12,326 nt of DNA from Cloacimonetes bacterium UBA5284 (lineage in GTDB: Bacteria; Cloacimonadota; Cloacimonadia; Cloacimonadales; Cloacimonadaceae), in assembly GCA_002410505.1 (NCBI GenBank), contig DHSO01000034.1, positions 1 through 12,326 of the forward strand, written 5' to 3'. This document shows, one piece after another, positions 7,225 through 12,326 of the stretch. The notes under the pieces are model-generated. The model searched no databases, had not been told where the DNA came from, and was given only the letters and a program-made list of their open reading frames with translations. Both the position numbers and the translations under genes were made by a program. Position 1 is the first letter of the stretch, and the number at the start of each line of letters is the position of its first letter.

Positions 7225-8283
7225 CTACAGGCTTTCCCGAATCACTTCTACAAGGGCGGAGAGTAATTTGTCTTCAGGAACTTTGCGGATGATCTCGCCG
7301 CGGGCAAAGATCAGCCCTTCTTTGTTGCCTCCGGCAATGCCAAAATCCGCCTCTTTGGCTTCTCCCGGACCGTTTACCGCGCAGCCCATCACAGCTATGC
7401 ATAATTCTTGATCTTTAAATTCCTGAAGGGCTTGTTCTACTTTCTGTGCCAGACCAATGAGGTCGATGCGGGTGCGTCCGCAAGTGGGGCAGGATACTAT
7501 CTGCAAACCTTTGCGTATACCCAAAGCGATGAGAATCTGACGTGCCACATACACTTCCTGCACGGGATCGTCCGTCAGCGACACCCTCAGAGTGTCTCCG
7601 ATACCTTCTTCCAGCAGGATGCCCAGTCCGATGGCGCTCTTGATGCTGCCCGAAAGCATGGTGCCCGCTTCGGTAACCCCCAAATGCAGGGGGTAATCGC
7701 AACGCTGGCTCAATTCGCGATAACTTTCCAGCATCAAGGGGATACTGGAAGCTTTTGCCGAGATTTTGATATCGTAAAAGCCCAGATCTTCCAATATCTT
7801 CACATGCGAGAGTGCGGCTTCCACCATAGCTTTACTGCCATGCCCATACCTGGCAAGAAGCTCCTTGGGCAGGGATCCGCTGTTTACCCCGATGCGAATG
7901 GGAATACGCTGTGCTTTGGCGGCATCGCTCAGGCTTTCTACCCCTTTGCGGGAGCCGATGTTACCGGGATTGATGCGCAGTCCGTCAATCCCGTTTTCGA
8001 TGGCGGCGAGTGCCAGACGGTAATCGAAATGAATATCTGCTACCAGAGCTGTGTTCATTCCCCGCTTTAGTTCCGGGATCGCCAAAGCATCGTCCATGTC
8101 CATCACGGAAAAGCGGATGATCTCGCATCCGGCAGAGATCAGTCGTTTCATCTGTTCCCGCGCCGCTTGTACATTGGCAGTCTTCACGTTCAGCATGCTT
8201 TGGATCGAGATCGGGGCGTCTCCGCCGATCTGTATGTTGCCCAGCATGATAGGGCGTGTTTTTCGTCTTAATATCTGTGTCAT
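7225..8283 (-). CDS. ispG: 4-hydroxy-3-methylbut-2-enyl diphosphate synthase (flavodoxin/ferredoxin type)
   Basis: IspG converts methylerythritol cyclodiphosphate to HMBPP in the MEP isoprenoid pathway, using a [4Fe-4S] cluster. The 352-residue protein begins RRKTRPIMLGNIQIGGDAPISIQSM in the family manner, has a TIM-barrel body (RINPGNIG, GVNSGSLPK, LGVTEAG) and ends with the cluster domain: SCPTCGRT (Cys265 and Cys268) and MGCAVNGPGEA (Cys301, with Glu308 as the probable fourth ligand). The length shows the bacterial short form without the extra middle domain. It follows hppA by 10 bases and runs directly into the transporter pair. No strong Shine-Dalgarno is visible. Confidence 0.97.
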   Translation of the reverse strand: MTQILRRKTRPIMLGNIQIGGDAPISIQSMLNVKTANVQAAREQMKRLISAGCEIIRFSVMDMDDALAIPELKRGMNTALVADIHFDYRLALAAIENGIDGLRINPGNIGSRKGVESLSDAAKAQRIPIRIGVNSGSLPKELLARYGHGSKAMVEAALSHVKILEDLGFYDIKISAKASSIPLMLESYRELSQRCDYPLHLGVTEAGTMLSGSIKSAIGLGILLEEGIGDTLRVSLTDDPVQEVYVARQILIALGIRKGLQIVSCPTCGRTRIDLIGLAQKVEQALQEFKDQELCIAVMGCAVNGPGEAKEADFGIAGGNKEGLIFARGEIIRKVPEDKLLSALVEVIRESL

Positions 8284-8293
8284 CTTGCCCGGC

Positions 8294-10630
8294 TCAATCG
8301 ATGATAATCAGGGTGCTATCCGGAGTGGATATTATATTTACGTTTTCTTCCTGAATGTTTTGCGATGCTTCTATATGATGGGGAGTCTTTGGAGTATAGA
8401 GCGCTTCAATTTTTGGGGAATAGGCTACCACAAAGCCGCCAAAGACGATGGAGACCATGCTCATCAGCTTTATCAGGATATTGATGCAGGGACCGGCGGT
8501 ATCCTTGAAAGGATCACCCACCGTATCGCCCACGATCGTGGCTTTGTGCACAGCTGACCCGCTGCCGCCCCCGGCTCCCGTTTCCACATACTTTTTGGCA
8601 TTGTCCCAGGCACCTCCGGAATTGTTCATCATTACCGCAGTTACAAATCCGGTGGTGAGTCCACCGATCAACAGACCCAAAACTCCTGCTACTCCCAGGA
8701 TGAGACCTATGATGATGGGGGTCAAAATACCGATGATGGCGGGCAGAATCATCTGTTGCTGCGCGCCGATCGTGGATATTCGCACACATTGCGCATAATC
8801 CGGCTTGGTCTTTCCTTGCAGGATGCCCGGGATAGTGGTAAACTGTCTGCGTACTTCTTTTACCATCAGCCCCGCAGCTTTGCCCACTGCTTTGATGGTG
8901 AGCGCGCTGAACACATACACCACCATGGCACCGATGAAGATACCCAGCAGGAATTTGGGATTGAGGGGATTCACCTGATAGTATTCGATGAATTGGTTCA
9001 AACTGGCCAGAGGAGCTTCCACATTATACATATGAGCGCCGCTCCCAAGGTTCAATATCTGCACTTCACCCAGTTTATCGCCCAGCATCACAAAGCCGTC
9101 TCTCACTTTTTCCAGATATGCCGCCAACAGTGCCATGGCAGTGAGTGCGGCACTACCGATAGCAAATCCTTTGCCGATCGCGGCAGTGGTGTTTCCCACG
9201 GAATCCAGGCTATCGGTACGTTCGCGCACTTCTTTGGGCAGATACGCCATTTGTGCGTTTCCCCCGGCATTATCAGCGATGGGTCCAAAGGCGTCCATAG
9301 CCAGAGTAACTCCCAATGTAGCCAGCATACCCACGGCGCCGAAACCGATGCCGTAGAGCCCCAATTCAATGTGCTCAAACCCACCGGAGAGCACAAAAGA
9401 GATCATGATGGCAGCGGAGATGATGATTACAGGCATGGCAGTAGATAGCATACCCACGCTGAACCCCTCCAATATAACCGTCGCCGAGCCGTATTCCCCC
9501 TGTTTCACAATGTTGCGTGTGGCCTTATAGGAATGGGATGTCCACAATTCCGTAGTGTGACCGATCAGAATTCCTGCCAGCAATCCCATCACCGAAGATA
9601 AAAATATGCCCAGATAATACTCTTCGGGAAGCAGGATTTTGCACACAAAGAAAGAAGCGACCGCGATCAAGACAGAACTAAGATAAACGCTTTTGTTCAG
9701 CGCTGCCATCAGTTCCTTCATGCCGGAGTTTTCCTTTGTAGACACCGCGAAGATGCCGAAGATGGAGAGTAAGGCTCCAAAACCGGCCAAAACCAGCGGT
9801 GCAGAGATGAAATTGACCATAAAATCCTTCATGGCAGGATTGGTGGCGGAAAGCCTTAGCACCACGCTCATGCCCAAGGCCGCAGTGGCAAGGATGCTGC
9901 CGGCATAGGATTCATATAGGTCTGCGCCCATTCCGGCTACATCGCCCACGTTGTCACCCACGTTGTCGGCGATGGTGGCAGGGTTGCGGGGATCGTCTTC
10001 CGGGATGTCCGCTTCCACTTTGCCCACCAGATCAGCGCCCACGTCCGCCGCTTTGGTATAGATACCCCCGCCCAGACGGGCAAAAAGAGCCTGAGTACTG
10101 GCGCCCATACCGAAAGAGAGCATCACGACCGCTGTTTTTTCCAGTGAATAACCAATGTTATTGAGCAGGAAAAACCAAAATGAGATATCCCACAAAGCTA
10201 ATCCCACCACAGTCAATCCCATCACGCCACCGGCACGATAAGCGACTTTCAGCCCTCGATTCAAACTCTCAGAGCAGGCTTGAGCGGTGCGGCTGGATGC
10301 CATCGTGGCGGTATTCATTCCGATGAAGCCGGCCAATCCGCTCATGATGCCTCCGCTCAGAAAGCCCCAGGGAATCATGGGATCCAATACTTTCAAGCCA
10401 TAGGCGAAAATCAAAAAGAGAATCAGGGCCACCAGAAAGAATATGCCCACGCCCTTGTACTGTTGCAACAGATAAGCATAGGCTCCTTCACGTACATAGC
10501 CGGCGATCTCTTGCATGCGGGCATTGCCGGGATTATGTGCCCGGACATTACGATAGAAAAAATAGGCAAATAAAAGCGCAGAGATGGCACCAAACGGGGC
10601 CAAATACCATATCAGCGGTAGCTGCGGCAT
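8294..10630 (-). CDS. hppA: Membrane-bound ion-translocating pyrophosphatase, K+-dependent type
   Basis: This enzyme hydrolyses pyrophosphate and pumps H+ or Na+ across the inner membrane. The 778-residue protein has about 16 membrane segments and the full set of active-site motifs: DVGADLVGKVEADIPEDD (197-213), DNVGDNVGDVAG (222-233) and GDTVGDPFKDTAGP (701-714). At the site that sets potassium dependence it reads GNTTAAIGKG (479-488), with Ala483 and Gly486; the potassium-independent class has Lys at the first of these positions. I cannot separate H+ from Na+ pumps by eye. The start is the ATG at 10630 because GGAGG stands five bases before it; an ATG 63 bases upstream (10693) overlaps the promoter. 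About 40 polar residues (738-778) follow the last membrane segment and look like an unusual tail. It heads the operon with ispG and the CHR pair. Confidence 0.97.
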   Translation of the reverse strand: MPQLPLIWYLAPFGAISALLFAYFFYRNVRAHNPGNARMQEIAGYVREGAYAYLLQQYKGVGIFFLVALILFLIFAYGLKVLDPMIPWGFLSGGIMSGLAGFIGMNTATMASSRTAQACSESLNRGLKVAYRAGGVMGLTVVGLALWDISFWFFLLNNIGYSLEKTAVVMLSFGMGASTQALFARLGGGIYTKAADVGADLVGKVEADIPEDDPRNPATIADNVGDNVGDVAGMGADLYESYAGSILATAALGMSVVLRLSATNPAMKDFMVNFISAPLVLAGFGALLSIFGIFAVSTKENSGMKELMAALNKSVYLSSVLIAVASFFVCKILLPEEYYLGIFLSSVMGLLAGILIGHTTELWTSHSYKATRNIVKQGEYGSATVILEGFSVGMLSTAMPVIIISAAIMISFVLSGGFEHIELGLYGIGFGAVGMLATLGVTLAMDAFGPIADNAGGNAQMAYLPKEVRERTDSLDSVGNTTAAIGKGFAIGSAALTAMALLAAYLEKVRDGFVMLGDKLGEVQILNLGSGAHMYNVEAPLASLNQFIEYYQVNPLNPKFLLGIFIGAMVVYVFSALTIKAVGKAAGLMVKEVRRQFTTIPGILQGKTKPDYAQCVRISTIGAQQQMILPAIIGILTPIIIGLILGVAGVLGLLIGGLTTGFVTAVMMNNSGGAWDNAKKYVETGAGGGSGSAVHKATIVGDTVGDPFKDTAGPCINILIKLMSMVSIVFGGFVVAYSPKIEALYTPKTPHHIEASQNIQEENVNIISTPDSTLIIID

Positions 10631-10635
10631 ATATA

Positions 10636-10640
10636 CCTCC
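10636..10640 (-). promoter_or_regulatory. Strong ribosome binding site of hppA
   Basis: GGAGG on the minus strand lies five bases before the ATG at 10630. It is the best Shine-Dalgarno in the window and decides the start of hppA against the upstream in-frame ATG codons at 10693 and 10642. Confidence 0.85.
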
Positions 10641-10668
10641 ATAATATTAGGGGGATAAATCACGTGTT

Positions 10669-10686
10669 TACATGAAAACCCATGTA
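10669..10686. promoter_or_regulatory. Inverted repeat at the hppA transcription start
   Basis: TACATG (10669-10674) and CATGTA (10681-10686) form a perfect 6-base inverted repeat with a 6-base spacer. It lies just downstream of the predicted -10 box, about where transcription would begin, so it could be an operator or a leader hairpin. It shares no clear similarity with the inverted repeat before the ArsR-type gene. Confidence 0.4.
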
Positions 10687-10690
10687 CTTT

Positions 10691-10719
10691 CATATATTAT
10701 AAGGACTTTTTTTTGTCAA
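10691..10719 (-). promoter_or_regulatory. Sigma70-like promoter of the hppA-ispG-CHR operon
   Basis: On the minus strand a perfect TTGACA (10719-10714) is followed after 17 bases by TATATG (10696-10691). A perfect TATAAT overlaps at 10701-10696 but with a 12-base spacer only. The A-tract between the boxes (10713-10707 and neighbours) is a further promoter-like trait. The leader to the start codon would be about 50-55 bases. Confidence 0.6.
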
Positions 10720-10943
10720 TTTCTTTTTTGAAGGGGGCTGAACAGACACCACGCGCTACGAGGCGTTTTCACCCAAATTGCCATAGAGAATATGCGCTCG
10801 CAGTAGCGTTTTTCCCTGTCCACAGATTTCCACATTTCTGTGGGAGCGACATCCTGTTGCCCAAAAAGGGCGAAGCCTATTCAACAGACCGAAGGGCAAT
10901 CAACAGTGGAGCGTTGTGGAACATTCAACCCACCGCAGACCTC
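10720..10943. other. Intergenic spacer with small inverted repeats
   Basis: No gene is seen. It contains CCACAGA (10820-10826) pairing with TCTGTGG (10837-10843), CGCT/AGCG followed by five T on the plus strand (about 10795-10813), and GCCC-AAAAA-GGGC (10859-10871) after a CATCCTG that also occurs at 293-299 and 11653-11659 in the other spacers. No good intrinsic terminator follows the ArsR-type gene, so read-through into the hppA region is possible. Confidence 0.45.
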
Positions 10944-11528
10944 TTAAGCTTCCCCCAGCCAAATCTTCTGATAAAACCCCGGCCTCTCCCAATAACGATC
11001 CACCAATCGATAGATACCATCCGAGCGCTGTAACACGCCTTCCTCCACCAATTCACGGCGGATGAGGCAGTAATCCTGGTGAATCCCGGTGATCACGGCG
11101 TTAAGCTCCTTCTCGGCATACTCGCGACCCGGTTCAATGAGCCGGATGATCTCTTCATATACGATCCAGCGTTTCTTGTTCTGCACGGGCAAACGAACGC
11201 AGACGCCATCCCGGAAATAGGCCTTCATCACCTTATCGCGCAGAATCGCATGAGTGTCCTTGGGCGCTGCTTGCGCTAAGGGGATCAGATCGTCCAGTTT
11301 CTGCTGCAGCGCTTCTTCCTTCAGGTAATATACGCTGTAGTACTGCTGTTTACGATTATAAACCAAGCCCGCGGCCTGGAGCTTTTTCAAATGCGCAGAT
11401 ACGGTAGATTCTGCCAGCGCAAGGCTTTCCGCCAAGTCTTCCACGCAATGAGCTTTTTGTTTGAGCAATGCCAAAATCTGCAATCGAGATTCATCGGCGA
11501 GTCCCTTAAATACTTGCAAGGCTTTCAT
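10944..11528 (-). CDS. ArsR-family winged-helix regulator with C-terminal DUF2087 domain
   Basis: Residues 1-75 form an ArsR-type winged helix: FKGLADESRLQILALL, then the recognition helix in ESTVSAHLKKLQAAGLV (40-56) and a beta wing with YYSVYYL. Residues about 118-178 (KKRWIVYEEII, EPGREYAEKELN, IRRELVEEGVLQR) match the DUF2087 domain that is often joined to such DNA-binding domains. The classical arsenite site would need two Cys in a CVC pattern; here it reads CVED, with a single Cys28, so metal sensing of that type is doubtful. The 194-residue length suits the two-domain form. The start at 11528 has AAGGA eight bases upstream. It is monocistronic, separated from hppA by 313 bases. Its target and signal are unknown; autoregulation is suggested by the operator-like repeat. 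Confidence 0.87.
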   Translation of the reverse strand: MKALQVFKGLADESRLQILALLKQKAHCVEDLAESLALAESTVSAHLKKLQAAGLVYNRKQQYYSVYYLKEEALQQKLDDLIPLAQAAPKDTHAILRDKVMKAYFRDGVCVRLPVQNKKRWIVYEEIIRLIEPGREYAEKELNAVITGIHQDYCLIRRELVEEGVLQRSDGIYRLVDRYWERPGFYQKIWLGEA

Positions 11529-11541
11529 ATCTCAATTCCTT

Positions 11542-11557
11542 TTCGTTATTTAGCGAA
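11542..11557. promoter_or_regulatory. Candidate operator of the ArsR-type regulator
   Basis: TTCGTTA-TT-TAGCGAA is a 7-base inverted repeat with one mismatch and a 2-base centre. It lies immediately downstream of, and touching, the predicted -10 box, between promoter and ribosome binding site, where binding would block transcription. ArsR-family proteins commonly bind such symmetric TTCG-type sites in their own promoters. Confidence 0.5.
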
Positions 11558-11585
11558 GTATTTGTAGACAGCAGTATTCTGTCAA
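11557..11585 (-). promoter_or_regulatory. Sigma70-like promoter of the ArsR-type gene
   Basis: On the minus strand a perfect TTGACA (11585-11580) is followed after exactly 17 bases by AATACT (11562-11557), four of six matches to TATAAT. The spacer includes an extra inverted repeat, GACAG (11567-11571) with CTGTC (11579-11583), which covers part of the -35 box and could be a second binding site. Confidence 0.6.
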
Positions 11586-11743
11586 TCTATTTTTACATCT
11601 ATCGAAATGATATTAAGCACGATGCGTAGGGGCGCTCGCTGAAGCGGGAACGTCATCCTGACTCCCAATGGGAAAGAGTCTTGTAGCCGCTTATCCCATC
11701 AACAGCGAAGGCAAAGCCTGAGCATTCCCCCTATACTTTAAGC

Positions 11744-11838
11744 CTTGCCGAACACGTTATCATCGCATTATCATCCCATGAGCATGGCTTGATAACGGCT
11801 TTAAATCAAGATCGGCACAGCTTAATCTTTAGGGCAAG
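11744..11838. other. Nested inverted repeats, possible structured element
   Basis: Several pairings nest here: CTTGCC (11744-11749) with GGCAAG (11833-11838), CGTTATCA (11755-11762) with TGATAACG (11790-11797), and CCAT (11776-11779) with ATGG (11784-11787) around GAGC. Competing pairs are GCCGA (11747-11751) with TCGGC (11812-11816) and CTTGAT (11788-11793) with ATCAAG (11805-11810). A direct repeat TTATCATC occurs at 11757 and 11768. It could be a small RNA, a protein-binding cruciform or chance; no promoter or terminator was found to support an RNA gene. Confidence 0.3.
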
Positions 11839-11847
11839 CGAGGAACG

Positions 11848-11972
11848 ATAGAACGCGGATCTACACTGATTTACAATTTACTGATGTACTATGCACGAGG
11901 TAGGTTTTTAGGTTTTAGGGGTTTAGGGGTTTAGAGTAGAATAGAACGCAGATTTCACGGATTTATGATTTT
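11848..11972 (+). repeat. Pair of diverged direct repeats with a G-rich tandem tract between
   Basis: ATAGAACGC at 11848 and at 11941 each begin about 30 bases of aligned sequence (GGATCTACACTGATTTA against AGATTTCACGGATTTA). Between them, 11902-11934 is a degenerate tandem of AGG(GG)TTT units, two of them exact AGGGGTTT (11917-11932). Nearby ATGTACGAT is repeated at 11976 and 11996. These look like decayed dispersed intergenic repeats. Confidence 0.6.
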
Positions 11973-12014
11973 TCAATGTACGATGTACAATTTGGATGTA
12001 CGATATCCGTTAGA

Positions 12015-12043
12015 GTCCCATCGGGACGACAGTTTAGATAGTA
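12015..12043 (-). repeat. ACTGTCG hairpin repeat, copy 4 (inverted)
   Basis: Read on the minus strand, the 18 bases from 12043 to 12026 equal the lead-in at 164-181. They run into the hairpin GTCCC-GAT-GGGAC (12027-12015) in place of GTGCC-TCC-GGCAC. Pairing is kept although the third stem base and its partner are both changed. Confidence 0.75.
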
Positions 12044-12266
12044 TTTGAATGTTTAAAATATGCTAAATCTTTCAGTTCATTTTATTGTGTATATGGCGCA
12101 AGAATCCGGATAATCATAGGGAATGTCCAAATCCAACAAAGCAGATGTATCTAATCATATCGTATTTGTCAACAATATGATAGCATCAATTGTCCATTGA
12201 GTGCAATTTGAAGTATTAAGGTCAGGTTTTGCAATATCTGCGGGAAACAAAAATACGGATGCCAAG
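12044..12266. other. Intergenic AT-rich spacer
   Basis: No coding sequence is evident. A 7-base inverted repeat, ATCATAT (12154-12160) and ATATGAT (12175-12181), encloses TTGTCAA. On the minus strand this gives TTGACA, but no convincing -10 box follows at the right distance. Confidence 0.35.
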
Positions 12267-12317
12267 CCCTGATGTTAAAGCAGGGGGAATGCCGGATAAT
12301 TTTGCAGGCATTCCCCC
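12267..12317. promoter_or_regulatory. Two overlapping, mutually exclusive hairpins at the window edge
   Basis: GGGGGAATGCC (12283-12293) pairs perfectly with GGCATTCCCCC (12307-12317) across a 13-base loop. The smaller stem CCCTG (12267-12271) with CAGGG (12281-12285) uses the first three bases of the larger one, so only one can form fully. An A-run follows on the plus strand; a plus-strand intrinsic terminator is therefore not supported, and on the minus strand the six T precede the stem. The role depends on sequence beyond the window. Confidence 0.45.
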
Positions 12318-12326
12318 AAAAAATCG

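Noticed and set aside
7408..8070. 220-codon plus-strand open frame opposite ispG
   Set aside because: It is a shadow of the conserved ispG coding sequence and shows no family features.
8756..9448. 230-codon plus-strand open frame opposite hppA
   Set aside because: It is antisense to conserved membrane segments and its His- and Gln-rich product is what such an antisense frame would give.
8294..10693. Longer hppA start at 10693
   Set aside because: It would place the start codon inside the predicted promoter and ignore the GGAGG five bases before the ATG at 10630.
10795..10813. CGCT/AGCG hairpin followed by five T as an intrinsic terminator
   Set aside because: The T-run follows on the plus strand, but both neighbouring genes are on the minus strand and the stem is four bases.
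12283..12317. Perfect 11-base stem as an intrinsic terminator
   Set aside because: The stem is followed by A on the plus strand and by TGCTTT on the minus strand, so the required T-run is absent downstream in both directions.

Overview
The window looks like a stretch of ordinary bacterial chromosome, not an accessory island. The protein set is a didermic or strictly anaerobic housekeeping mix: a membrane-bound ion-pumping pyrophosphatase, the short form of IspG, a HemW-like radical SAM protein, signal peptidase I, a YfhO-type membrane protein and a paired short-chain chromate-type transporter. Base composition is moderate. The intergenic repeats (short hairpins following an ACTGTCG core) are of a kind I associate with Cloacimonadota and neighbouring groups. 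Cloacimonadota (Candidatus Cloacimonas-like) is my best guess; it is an inference from gene style and repeats, not from a marker gene.

Layout: positions 1-436 hold no gene but a cluster of hairpin repeats. From 5694 down to 437 a minus-strand operon runs yfhO-like, lepB, hemW-like, then a short tRNA nucleotidyltransferase-type gene, with gaps or overlaps of -31 to +13 bases. An 82-base divergent spacer separates it from the only plus-strand gene, a hotdog thioesterase (5777-6181). The stop codon of that gene directly abuts the stop codon of the next minus-strand operon, which runs from 10630 down to 6182: hppA, ispG, and two half-size CHR transporter genes. Upstream of hppA is a 313-base spacer with a recognisable promoter and strong ribosome binding site. 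Then comes an ArsR-type regulator with a C-terminal DUF2087 domain (10944-11528), with its own sigma70-like promoter and a candidate operator. The last 800 bases (11529-12326) contain no credible gene but many repeats and inverted repeats.

How the genes fit together: the first operon is envelope and maturation oriented (membrane glycosyltransferase-like protein, signal peptidase) plus cofactor and tRNA maintenance. The second couples pyrophosphate-driven ion pumping with isoprenoid precursor synthesis (prenyl condensations release pyrophosphate) and carries an anion transporter pair at its end. The regulator may control only itself or unseen targets.

I did not find a convincing new protein system. 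The most interesting signals are non-coding: a dispersed repeat whose hairpin arms differ between copies in a compensatory way and which lies in opposite orientations at the two ends of the window, a nested inverted-repeat region near 11744-11838, and two mutually exclusive hairpins at the right edge.
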